A DNA stretch of 64,000 bases from Leuctra nigra (Eukaryota > Arthropoda > Insecta > Plecoptera > Leuctridae), in assembly GCA_934045905.1 (NCBI GenBank), contig OW203768.1:2384316-2448315 (forward strand), in the 5' to 3' direction. Shown in pieces: positions 11,876 to 21,525 of the stretch. The notes under the pieces are model-generated. The model was not told the DNA's origin and did no database searches. It saw only the letters and a list, made by a program, of their open reading frames with translations. A program made the position numbers and the translations under genes. Each line of letters begins with the position of its first letter. The stretch's first letter is position 1.

Positions 11876-12046
11876 ATGGAGCTGCTGTGCAGTCGAGTGC
11901 TGGTGACGACCACGTGTCTGATGACGTACATCCTCTGCTCGCCAGCTGCGCGGGACCAACAGCGCAAGTCCCCGGAGGACTGGGGCCTGCGTCCCGGGCC
12001 CGCGGACGACCTCCCAGTCCCCGGCCTCATCGAGATGCCCAACAAG
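11876..12046 (+). CDS. noggin: noggin homologue, exon 1 (secreted BMP antagonist)
   Basis: The exon encodes 57 residues. The start MELLCSRVLVTTTC opens a hydrophobic signal peptide ending near CSPA (about residue 23), so the product is predicted to be secreted. The end, DDLPVPGLIEMPNK, matches the short conserved segment before the BMP-binding region of noggins, where vertebrate proteins have a similar DNLPL-DLIE stretch. The ATG at 11876 is chosen because it opens the signal peptide and has G at +4. The exon ends AAG|GTAC at 12046 in phase 0. In the family, noggin binds BMP dimers outside the cell and blocks receptor binding. Vertebrate noggin has one coding exon, whereas this copy is split. 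Any upstream non-coding exon or promoter was not identified. Confidence 0.85.
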
Positions 12047-12545
12047 GTACAACGTCCAAGCTTGCACGCCGAGGTCCTGGCTTCAGTTCCCGCGCCAGTC
12101 CTTCCTGACTAAATTATTTCATGGCTTCGCTCTGTCATGTGGGAAATGCTAGGAAGGGTCCCTACTAATAGGTCACGACCGCCTCCTTCCCATCGTCCAT
12201 CCTTACCTATTCTTTATCATCATCTCCCAATCATCGTCATAATCATTCATCCGACGCCATTAGCCTAATTGCAGAACAGTGCGACGTTGAACATCACTAA
12301 AATAAAAATAGGTATAAGTTTTACTGCCTTCAAACTTCACGAAACAAATTGTATGTACGGAGTGGTGTATTGTCACCGGAAGTCGATATAAAATATGACT
12401 GAATTATTGCCTGAATTATTAAAACTTTAATTTAATTTAAAACCTATGGAGCAAATTAATACTTTTTATTCGAATCAGCAGAACTGTGTACCTACAAATA
12501 CAATGTAATCGCTGTCCATCCACTAATGTTGTGATTCCGTTGCAG
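12047..12545 (+). other. noggin intron
   Basis: A 499-bp phase-0 intron with a GTAC donor and a TTGCAG acceptor. A sense-oriented SINE copy at about 12085-12300 fills nearly half of it. Confidence 0.85.
12085..12300 (+). mobile_element. SINE copy 6, in the noggin intron
   Basis: A nearly full copy in sense orientation: GTCCTTCCTGACT, GGGTCCCTACTAATAGGTCA, CCATCGTCCATCC, ATCATC runs, CGACGCCATTAGCCTA and GAACAGTGCGACGTTGAAC. The head is degraded. Confidence 0.8.
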
Positions 12546-13193
12546 CTTCACGACCCTCGTCCCTCCGACCTGAACGCGACGCTGCTCCTGCAGAAGCTCG
12601 GACGCCACTTCGACGCGCACTACATGAGCATCACGCACCCTCGTCACAACCACCACGCGCACAACGCCTCTCTCACCGAGTTCCCCTTCCGCCGCAACGC
12701 CAAGGGCCGCCTCATCCCCGTCGGCGACATGCCGGACCACCTCCGCAAGATGAACTACAAGTTCATCCGCCTCCCCGACGGCAGCCGCTTGCGCACGCGC
12801 ATCTCGCCGAAGCTGAAGAAGAAACTGCAACAGTTCCTCTGGGCGTACACCGCGTGTCCCGTGGTGTACCGGTGGCGCGATCTGGGCGTGCGCTTCTGGC
12901 CGCGGTATCTGAAGGAGGGCAGCTGTCCCCCGGGCAAAACCTCGTGTTCGATCCCCCCCGGCATGAAGTGTCGCCCCGCCGCCAAGGGGCACAAGACGAT
13001 CCTCCGCTTCAACTGCAGACACCAGAGGAATCACAGGAACTTGATCTACTCGGCGGGCGGGACGGCGTCGTCGCCAGCCGCCGACGTCACGATCAACGCC
13101 CCCGCGACGTCGGCGACGCCGTGCGAGTGGATCGAAGTCAAGTATCCGATAGTGACAAAGTGTTCGTGCTCGTGTCCTAGCAACAACTCGTAG
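12546..13193 (+). CDS. noggin: noggin homologue, exon 2 (cysteine-rich domain)
   Basis: The acceptor CCGTTGCAG ends at 12545 and the exon adds 215 residues in the same phase, ending at TAG 13191-13193, for 272 in total (human noggin is 232). Noggin features in order are RPSDLNATLLLQKLG with an N-glycosylation site, a basic run (ISPKLKKKLQQFLW), CPVVYRWRDLG, the hallmark RFWPRYLKEGSC, CSIPPGMKC, TILRFNC, CEWIEVKYPI and terminal CSCSC. I count nine cysteines, the number in the vertebrate C-terminal domain. An alanine/serine-rich insert lies before CEWIEV, and a short PSNNS tail follows the last cysteine, where vertebrate noggin stops. The exon is far more GC-rich than its AT-rich surroundings, and the long antisense ORF over it is a by-product. 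Family membership is near certain; expression cannot be judged. Confidence 0.95.
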   Translation, partial: LHDPRPSDLNATLLLQKLGRHFDAHYMSITHPRHNHHAHNASLTEFPFRRNAKGRLIPVGDMPDHLRKMNYKFIRLPDGSRLRTRISPKLKKKLQQFLWAYTACPVVYRWRDLGVRFWPRYLKEGSCPPGKTSCSIPPGMKCRPAAKGHKTILRFNCRHQRNHRNLIYSAGGTASSPAADVTINAPATSATPCEWIEVKYPIVTKCSCSCPSNNS

Positions 13194-13341
13194 ACGCTTT
13201 TCGATGTCGTAGAAACGCTTCCTGTGTGAAACCGGTGTCAACAGATTTTTCTAGTCTTGAACGAGATTCAAACGTATCCTTGATTTGTGTGGAAGAAGTA
13301 TAAAAAGCGAACCGATAGAATTGTGAACCCAGTGACATGTC

Positions 13342-13347
13342 AATAAA
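13342..13347 (+). promoter_or_regulatory. poly(A) signal of noggin
   Basis: AATAAA lies 149 bp after the noggin stop codon and is the first such signal downstream, giving a short predicted 3' UTR. Other AATAAA copies further on (for example near 15132) could serve a longer form. Confidence 0.5.
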
Positions 13348-15300
13348 GAAACAACCTTAAGAGGGATTTGTGATAAGAAAGGAACACACTTCAAGTGTTG
13401 TGTGTGATAAGAGAAGACAACAATATGTTATCAGAGCGAGAGAGGTGCGAGGTGTTTTCTGAACGCGCGCGATGTTGATAGCAAGCGTATCGATGCTCTG
13501 TACTCTTAAACAAGTATGATATTATTAATTAATCGCCTTGTTTCTTTTCTGTCGCTCAAACGAGGTAATTAGCACTCGTTGCAAAGCAATTAACATAAAT
13601 CTACCGCATGTCAAATTGCCGCTTTCAACAAGATTCTTACGGAGAGGTTTTGCGATGTGAATACATGATCAAAGCGTACTGTAAAACGTTGTTTTCACTC
13701 AAGGGGCTCGTTTCTGTACGATATTAGCCTCGATTTACGAAATATAAGTTAAAGTTGAACACTCGCTGAATCTAGCCAATCAGGAACCGGTATTACAATT
13801 AACGTCTCTAGCGCATTAGTGATTGTAATCGTACAGGAAAAACTCCCTTCGGTGAAAAATATGAGTGACACACTAACAGTCAACTTATTTCTCATTAGGA
13901 TTACGCTATAAGGGCGAAGTTCTAATAAAATGTTACTAGAAAATGACCCTTACGCTTTTTATAGCGTAATGCCAAAGGGACATCAGTTGCGTTGACTGTA
14001 CACTAATGTATAGTTTTTGAACCGTGTATAAATAAGACATTTCGATGATATATATCCTGTGTTTCTGAGCCACCTGATGGGTATGACTGAAGTTCCGGAA
14101 CGTAACGCTTGGTGTGCTGCTATGTGTCATCTACTTGGTGTATTGTACGTGAACCACTTGTAGAGTCTGTGTTGTACATTTCATGTTAGACGTTAATCTG
14201 TACTCAAACCAACTCACTGCGATGATTCAAAAGAGGCTATAACTTTCCTAGAGTAATTGGATGACCGTGTAAATATTTAGATCTCACATTCCTATAATCA
14301 CTGTTATTCTCTAATTACATCTTTAAATAGACAGCGATTATTCTGTGTAGGAGGCGACTACGTGAATCAAACATTAATTTTTACCTTTTTTCACTCATTA
14401 AAAAGTACTTTTTTGAATTTTGAACATTAGGATGTTCGTAAAACGTAAAATATTTGTGGCTGTTTGAACTCAGTAGACCACTCAATTGTAATTATATTTT
14501 GTGATGCGTCCTTTGCAGTCTGTTGACCAATCACGAGCCAAGTTTCTCGCGCCCATCGCTGGAAACTTGGCTTCTGATTGGACAACCGTAATAACGCCAG
14601 TACGTGATTGTTGTTCCAATTTTTAGAATTATCTTCATGTAACCAAATGAAGATGTGTATCTAATTTCATGATTTAAGAAGTATAAGCGACAAATATAAA
14701 AATCACGTTTGAAATGAAGATTTGTAAATTAATGAGGTTATTTTTCTCGAGTAGCTTTCCAAGTTATTCGTCGATAAGATGCCGTTGAGAGTGTTCAATC
14801 TCAGATGTATTGCGCATGTGCAATTAACATGCCTGTATCCAGCCATCTAGTGTAAATACCCGTGTAATGTTGTACAGTTGAAGTGTAACAGTTCTGTCTC
14901 TGTACAGACATAGGAGAAGAAAAGTACGTGAAAATTTGTAAAATACCAAAGGCGATTCTACTTAATAGTTATTATAACTTATTCCAATTGAAACGGTTGT
15001 GTTGTTTTCTGATTTTCCACCCCTCCATAGAATCCTTTTCATCCTAATTAACTTGATAGTTCACTCATCGAAAAATTTGTATAGACTATTATATTTAATT
15101 ACAAATGTAAAAATCAATTGCTTATATGATAAATAAAATGATAAAAAAACTTGAAGCAAGAAGGAAGAATAGACGCAACTGAATGAAAACACTGTTCGAG
15201 AAATAGTGTTCAGATAGTTGAAACATCTTGAATTAGCACTAATAATACATCTTTATGAATACAGTATAGTAGTTTGAATGAAGGGATGTGTGTTGTGAAA
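13348..15300. other. noggin downstream sequence, no gene seen
   Basis: AT-rich and apparently unique sequence with no convincing ORF and no copy of the window's repeat families. It contains an inverted repeat at about 14528-14582 with a CCAATCA box at one end and TGATTGG at the other, around GCCAAGTTTC and GAAACTTGGC. It is the longest stretch in the window that I could not assign to mobile DNA, so an extended UTR or regulatory DNA is possible. Confidence 0.4.
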
Positions 15301-15307
15301 AATATCC

Positions 15308-15379
15308 GACCGAACCGGGGCTCGAACCCGGGATCTCTCACTTGCCGGGCGAGAGCTCTACCAACTGAGCTACCCGATC
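15308..15379 (-). tRNA. tRNA-like sequence (pseudo-tRNA or SINE head)
   Basis: A full cloverleaf can be drawn on the minus strand. The acceptor is GATCGGG with TTCGGTC (three G-T pairs), the D stem GCTC/GAGC, the anticodon stem CTCGC/GTGAG, the variable loop five bases and the T stem CCGGG/CCCGG around TTCGAGC. The anticodon loop CCGGCAA would place GGC (Ala) at 34-36 but has C instead of the near-universal U at position 33. A diverged copy with the same loop lies at 4074-4137. This looks like a tRNA-derived repeat rather than a working tRNA. Confidence 0.5.
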
Positions 15380-15604
15380 GGACGGACGGACATTTGACAC
15401 AACGCACTGATGAGGGTTAGAGATCTCCTAGGAGAATGGAATGATTATTTTAATAATTTTTCAATTCTCACAATAAACAAATTCACTCATTCTATGCAGT
15501 TATTCTATTCCATGAACCAGGGGAGACGATGGAGTGACCGCCCCACATAAGAAAGAGTAAATACTCAAAAAAACCAAAATGTATATTGTTCGATGGGTCT
15601 GGAT

Positions 15605-16021
15605 TAGTGAAGGCAATTTTCTGAAAAAATTTTTTTTTTGAAAATTTTTTAAATTACTTTTTTTATTGCTTTATTGCACACAATTGTCAATAATATATCT
15701 GAAAAAAGCGTAAAATCAAAATCAAAATGAAAGCCAAATATAAGCCCAAATCTCAGTTTTTCTTCATTGTAATTTTGGCCAGACTGTAATTTCTACACAG
15801 GCGGGAAATTTGAATGCTGTATTAATGATCATTTTGCACATTTACCACTCAGACAACAACACGTATCATAATAGAGTTCAGTATGCATCCCAAGTATGCA
15901 CATACATTTATTAAATCAAATATAATTGATTTAAACTTTTTCAAAAAATTTCAATTTTTTCAATAGTCATTGAAAATTTTCTGAAAATTTTCAAATGAAA
16001 ATTTTCAATGGGCCATCACTA
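15605..16021. mobile_element. hAT-like MITE, TSD GTCTGGAT
   Basis: 417 bp with ends TAGTGAAGGCAATTTTC and, inverted, TAGTGATGGCCCATTG. Identical 8-bp duplications GTCTGGAT lie at 15597-15604 and 16022-16029. Very AT-rich interior with repeated GAAAATTTT. Confidence 0.75.
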
Positions 16022-16219
16022 GTCTGGATGTACCTAGTACCTGGATGTACCTGGATGTACAGTAGGGCTGTTCTAAATGGTGCTCAGCCTATACTGCTCA
16101 TGGCGAAGGGAGGGGTAGTCTCTGAGACGTGCCAAAAGACAGTATGAGAGCTGGTCGCGGTACTAGACGAGGTGATAATGACGATGAGGTACGTACTACT
16201 TCATTGATTGTTACTTATA

Positions 16220-16440
16220 AGGTACACTCCCCCAAATAATAAACGGTACTCGAAAGAAAATGAATTGACTGATTAAGGTTTGATGGCATTTCATGAAGTC
16301 AGTGCTAACGCATTATCTATAACTCTTTTAGGTGAGCTCTGATTTCATTGATAATAACAAGGATTGATTGTCAAGGAACCGGCCCTGCAGCCAATACGTT
16401 TTTTTACCAAGTACCGTTTATTATTTGGGGGAGTGTACCT
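16220..16440. mobile_element. MITE with TA target site
   Basis: 221 bp with inverted repeats of about 31 bp (AGGTACACTCCCCCAAATAA... and its complement), flanked by TA at 16218-16219 and 16441-16442. A TA duplication suggests a Tc1/mariner-type origin (inference). Confidence 0.7.
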
Positions 16441-16943
16441 TAAATCCCAGTTTTAGTTCCAGTTTTATTTCAGTTTTAAATAAAAGTAAAAAAATATGTT
16501 TTAAGGTTGTCTTCACACTAAGGATTAGTTTTTCAATACTCGGATAAATTTTAACAGTTGATTTAGGACTATATTGCCATGGCAACAACTAATGACAATC
16601 CTTGAATACCGTTTAAACTTAACTACTAAATTGAAAAACTGACTTACAGAATTTTAATTAAAAAATCGAGGAGGGACGTACATTTACATTTAAACTCACT
16701 CTACGATATACTAAATAATGCCCCACACTGGAGTATTTACAACGTCTACTACGTCTCAAAGTGTTAAATACGAAATTAATAGTATAATAATAAAGTGGGA
16801 AATGTTTATTATGTTAGCTCGAAACTCCTTGATTTTTTTAAATTCTGTCATTGAAGAAAAAACTTCAAAACACTTTTTTAACAACCACGCCATCCCGTTA
16901 CTTACCGAGGTCGATTTAATTATTGTGTAACTAATCCAGCATT

Positions 16944-17108
16944 AATAAACACAAAGAAGAAGATAATATACCAGGAAACAACTTAGTAAAATACAAATAT
17001 TTGAACAGAAACACTGGTATTGTCAAGAAATAAACTCTTTTTTTGGCGGACTCTTTTTATTTTTATTTCTTGACAATACCAGTGTTTCTGTTCAAATATT
17101 TGTATTTT
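16944..17108. mobile_element. snap-back insert between 14-bp direct repeats
   Basis: ACTAATCCAGCATT occurs at 16930-16943 and 17109-17122. Inside lie perfect 50-bp inverted arms at 16985-17034 and 17062-17111 (outer end AGTAAAATACAAATATTTG) with a 27-bp loop. The right arm overlaps the right direct repeat by three bases. Confidence 0.6.
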
Positions 17109-17486
17109 ACTAATCCAGCATTGTTAGACCACAATACATAATAATTGCAAGTTTCCCGGGATACTTTGTATATCAAAAGTAAGGGATGAGGCCCTTGCGG
17201 AAACCAGACTAAATTCTATGTTTTGTCCAAGCAATTCACAGTAAGTAATTATTTAACATTTTCTGTTCAAGAAAGTGTTTTCTTATATCCTCATTGCTGA
17301 ATGTCGATCATAATTTCAGATATATTAATGTTTGTAAATCGATGCTTCGGTGCCTATAGGTACCTATAATACATAAAGGCACTTCTCAAAAGCATATGTT
17401 TCAGTCCAAGATTTTAGTCAATGGTCCTCCTGTCTCATAGAAAGATAAGTAGGTAAACTCTTTGGGAATAATAACGAACATAATTA

Positions 17487-18386
17487 TTGAGCGAGCGTAG
17501 CGAGCGTCACCACGGTACTCTTATGGCACTTTCTCTGTGTTTTTTTTTTTTTTTTTTTTTTGCCTGCACTGCCCAGGTTAAACCGCACAACCAATCGATC
17601 TGAAATTTTGTACACATACTAACGTAATCTATGCGATCCCTGGGATCTTTTCTGAACGAGATCCTGTGATTGGTTCAAATTTTATAAAAATTATCTTTCG
17701 ATTGGTTGGTTCGATCAATTTGAAATTTAGCAAAGTCATTGCAACCAACATTGTACCCAATCAAAAAAAAATTCAGCCAAATCCTCCAATTGGTTCAAAT
17801 TTGAAACCATTTTTCCTGTGATTTTTGAAATTTAAACTGGAACCGATTGACCGACCAAATAAAAACTTCGCATGGTCATTGGTACCAACATTTATGGTAT
17901 TTTTGCCAATTTTCACTCTAATCTGTCTTTATTTTCAAAAGTTTTTGTCATTTTAGGGACATTTTGCGTGTTGGCTGTCAAATTCACGGCGACTTCGAAT
18001 CTACAGTTCAAGGCAAGGTAGTTAGAGCAGAAAGTTTTAAACGATTTGAAACTAATAATGACCGTTCAACAGATTGATCTGATATTGTGTACACACACTA
18101 CATATCATATCATATGGGTGGTCCCAGGTATATTTTTTGAACGAGATCCTGTGATTTTCGAAAATTAACAAGGAACCGTTCAATCATAAAGGTTTAGTCG
18201 ATCAACTTAAAACTTAGCAAGGATTGGCACCAATATTTTTGGAGATTTTGGTGATTTTTATACAAGTCTGTGACGAAACTAAAGAATTGTTGGCTTTTAA
18301 TGACATTCGATAGACATAATTTCGGTTCGAGGTGTTGCGTGTATCCGTGCTCGCTCATCAACGCGTTTCACAGAGCGTTTTCCTAG
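17487..18386 (+). mobile_element. Helitron-like copy H1
   Basis: Shares its start (TTGAGCGAGCG, GTCACCACGGTACTCTTATG), interior and 3' end with 56581-57047. The 3' end has AACGC and GCGTT able to pair, followed by TTTTCCTAG and then T. This matches the Helitron rule of a hairpin, a CTRR end and insertion before T. A poly-T run lies at 17540-17562. Non-autonomous: no Rep or helicase ORF. Confidence 0.55.
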
Positions 18387-18722
18387 TACGGAAAACGCTG
18401 TGTGACGCATTCATAAGTGAGTGTTCGTATTGCATGCTAAATAATGATCTATAGATCTCGGTAACACCCCTAGATTATGATAATAATATATCAAACAATT
18501 TTTACAAATTACTAAACGAGCTTATAACACTTTCATTTAAGTTATTCATTTAAGATAAGTTCTGGGAGCTATGTTGATTGTCATCCAATTAAGATATTAA
18601 TAAAATGTTGGTTCCAATGACGATAAATAATTTTTTTATTGCAAACGGTTCATTTTTACTGTTCAATCAATAGGATTTTGTTCACATACTACCACGTTTC
18701 GAAATTGACACAGTAGGTTTTC

Positions 18723-19724
18723 ATGCAAAATTTAAATCTATTGTACAGGTGTGACCTGAATGGTGCAGGTAAAATCAAAAACAGACAAACACGGAGTAAT
18801 GTGTATTGCTTGCAACAGTCGCTTCGCTTCTTCCAGACGAATCACGTGATGGCCTCAAGGCCCCACGATATCCTGCTCATAGCCATGAAAATCGTCAAAG
18901 ACGAAGAAAGGAGAAAAGCACGGCGTCGAGAGACCCTGGAAACCAAAAGCTACGACGTCGATGAAGTTACGTCTTGGAGACAGAGACAGAACAATAACAT
19001 CGAGAAGGGAGAGAAGGAGAAACTCAACACCTCTTTAAAATGGCGCCACGCACAACTGAGAGACTCTGAGACGCATGCGCGACGGCGGCGAGTTGTGTGC
19101 GGCGAAGAGGTTGACAAGAGTCCTCGAGAAGCCGACGACGTCCACAAGAGACGATCAAGGAAAGCGATTGACTCACAGGACTTGGTAGAGCATACGAGAA
19201 GTAACAGGGAAGTAGAAGTTAGAAGGAGATCCCTGTGTGACGAGAAGCATCATGCGTCCACCACTTCACTCTCAAAGAGACGAAACAGGGAAGTAGAAGT
19301 TAGAAGGAGATCTCTGTGTGACAAGAAGCATCTTACGTCCACCACTTCACTCTCAAAGAAAAGTAACAGGGAAGTAGAAGTTAGAAGGAGATCTCTGTGT
19401 GACAAGAAGCATCGTGCGTCCACCACTTCACTCTCAAAGAGACGAAACAGGGAAGTAGAAGTTAGGAGATGTCTTCTTGACGAGAAGCTTGACAAAGACG
19501 CCGAGACATCGAAGATGACGTCGTGTAAGAATGCCGGACACAGAGACATTCCCAGAGAGTTTGCGAAGCGAGCGGAGGCGATGAAGTGGTTGAAAGCGAG
19601 GAGGAAATCCGTCGAGGAGTCGGTCGAAAGCCTCAAGAAGAACATGAAGTTTCTCATCCAAAGCGCAGAGCTCACGACGACGAGCCTTGAGAAGGCGATG
19701 GCTGCTTTAGAGTCGCGTCTACGC
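18723..19724 (+). CDS. unknown charged repeat protein, exon 1
   Basis: I do not recognise this gene. The frame is open from 18723, giving 334 residues. Met43 (18849, GTGATGG) is a better start, because possible acceptors lie just before it and the sequence from MASRPHDILLIAMK becomes lysine/arginine/glutamate-rich. Residues 161 onward hold four tandem 27-residue repeats (81 bp each, starting 19203, 19284, 19365, 19446). Each contains NREVEVRRRSLCD and STTSLSK, and the last is degenerate. Residues about 285-334 look helical and coiled-coil forming (AEAMKWLKARRKSVEESVES). Preservation of the frame through the repeats, and a clean splice join to a second long open frame, support a real gene. A nuclear or cytoskeletal role would be a guess from composition only. 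Confidence 0.6.
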
Positions 19725-19798
19725 GTGAGTATTTTATTTCCTGTTGCTTCACAAGCTATACGTTTCATTTACAATGTTATGTTCCTTTTGTTTTTCAG
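19725..19798 (+). other. 74-bp intron of the unknown gene
   Basis: The donor GTGAGT and a pyrimidine-rich acceptor TTTTGTTTTTCAG bound 74 bp. Reading through the intron meets a stop at 19871, while splicing opens 353 more codons. Such short introns are typical of insects and some other arthropods. Confidence 0.7.
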
Positions 19799-20860
19799 TC
19801 GCCGTCAAGACGAGCTTCAATCAAGAGCCAACCATTTTCTCCGAAAACTTCAACGTGTGTCGAACTTTTGAATCCGGTAAAGAAAAGGAACACAAAACAA
19901 CATCAACGATCCAAGACCCACTCATCCGATGAGAAGCGCTTAGCATGTAACTCGAAGATGTCCGCATACGAGATCGTCGAATCACATCCTAAAGACTCGA
20001 AGAACAGAGTTACCAACTCTCCGAAGTCGAATGTCAAAGATCGAGCTCATCTTGTTTCAACCGCCAACATTCTCGCTAAACATTCAGTTGTTGCACAGAA
20101 CTACATCTCGTCTCGTAGAAGACATCTTCCTTCACTTCGGGAAGACGCACAGAAACTGGCGAAATGTCAGAAACCGCATGATGTGTTCGAAGTGAAGCCG
20201 GAGGTAAAAGAGAAACCGGATCCGAGGATTATCATCAACTGCAGGGCTCATCTCTTACGAAGCACACCAGTGACTTCAGCAATGGAACCAGTTCATGAAG
20301 CTTTTGTTGCTTCTGTCACGAATTCTAAAACCATCGACTATGAGATAATTGAGAGTCCACAATACCCTGGTGAAATTGCCGCAAATAAAAACACAGAGGC
20401 CTCTGTGCAAACCCTTTGGTTACAAAATAACTACGATCTTGGATATCACCAAATAATTGACAGCTCCCAATCATCAGTCGAGAGTACGCAATGTACTGGA
20501 GGCGAAGGCAGCTCCATGAACGCTTTGCCGTTGATTGATGGGATTCCATCGGGAAGCAAAGGAACTGTCACTACAGTTGTAGGGATCACCGATAAACAAG
20601 CCCAGGACAGAACTCTGTATTCTGAAGGACCTTCTCCGAAACCTCTCACCGTTCAGCGTGACAAACATCTGACACATCCAGCTTCTGAACTAGTCATCCC
20701 AGTCAGAGGAATCTATCCAGAAGTCAAGGCAGTCTCAGCGGACTCGTTTAAGTCCACACACTTGGAACAACAAAGACTGAAGAGACGTCGATTTGCTAAC
20801 CAGTATCAGCCATTGGTGAGAGCGGTCTACCACGACGCCCCGACAAAGAAACAAACATAG
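19799..20860 (+). CDS. unknown charged repeat protein, exon 2
   Basis: This joins exon 1 across a 74-bp intron (donor CGC|GTGAGT at 19724/19725, acceptor TTTTTCAG ending 19798). The frame is kept exactly and adds 353 residues to a TAG at 20858-20860, for 687 residues from the first Met or 645 from Met43. The segment is serine- and lysine-rich and probably disordered. It carries a loosely repeated YEIVES / YEIIES / YHQIIDSS motif, which could be a short docking motif (inference). There is no signal peptide, membrane span or recognised domain. Codon use and the lack of interruptions over 1.1 kb argue against a chance ORF. An AATAAA at 21005 gives a plausible 3' end. Confidence 0.65.
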   Translation, partial: SPSRRASIKSQPFSPKTSTCVELLNPVKKRNTKQHQRSKTHSSDEKRLACNSKMSAYEIVESHPKDSKNRVTNSPKSNVKDRAHLVSTANILAKHSVVAQNYISSRRRHLPSLREDAQKLAKCQKPHDVFEVKPEVKEKPDPRIIINCRAHLLRSTPVTSAMEPVHEAFVASVTNSKTIDYEIIESPQYPGEIAANKNTEASVQTLWLQNNYDLGYHQIIDSSQSSVESTQCTGGEGSSMNALPLIDGIPSGSKGTVTTVVGITDKQAQDRTLYSEGPSPKPLTVQRDKHLTHPASELVIPVRGIYPEVKAVSADSFKSTHLEQQRLKRRRFANQYQPLVRAVYHDAPTKKQT

Positions 20861-21004
20861 TGCAACACTGACTGCTAAGAGCCCCGCGCCAACTCACCCC
20901 TTCACCAATCACATGTTATGATTCCGTATACCAATGTAAATCCTTTCCAGTTTTCTGTGCTCCTGATAAATGTTTTGTTGAGTCTGTTCCCTGGTACTTG
21001 TAAG

Positions 21005-21010
21005 AATAAA
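21005..21010 (+). promoter_or_regulatory. poly(A) signal of the unknown gene
   Basis: AATAAA lies 145 bp after the stop codon of the preceding gene, suggesting a short 3' UTR. Confidence 0.45.
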
Positions 21011-21525
21011 CGACCCCTCACAGTCAGTAAATGTTGTAGGTCATGGACTAGCGAGATTCTCTAACTGTCAGTTATATGTAATCAGGCACCAAAAAAGTAA
21101 CTATGCGTAAAAATAGCAGCCAAGTCTACTCTCATATGAAAAGAAAGAAACATGCAGTCGGCATTGCAAAGGAGGGATATCAAAAAAGGGCAACACGATA
21201 ATTAAAAAATTATTTTAAAATATGGAAAACAGCGCAAATGTAAGAAATGTATTGAGAGTAGAGCTACATTTATAATCTGATAGAATTTTTATTGGACATT
21301 TGGTTTATCAAATTATCTAACCCACTATAGAAGAGAACAACAAATTTACTTGTCTTATAATTAAATTATTAGAAATTAATTTGTCTTATTCAGTTGCTCT
21401 ATTTGGAGGATTTCAATCATTATCTATCATTTATTGAATTTTCATCAATTATTCGTAAAATATATTTAAACTCTCGTTATTGTGTTCATTACATCTCCTT
21501 TTTGTGTTGACATTATGTAACGTTT

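Noticed and set aside
12492..13241. 249-codon ORF antisense to noggin
   Set aside because: It mirrors the GC-rich noggin exon; arginine/valine-rich composition is typical of an antisense shadow.
14525..14585. Bidirectional promoter with facing CCAAT boxes
   Set aside because: The inverted repeat is real, but there is no gene or start signal on either side to support promoter function.
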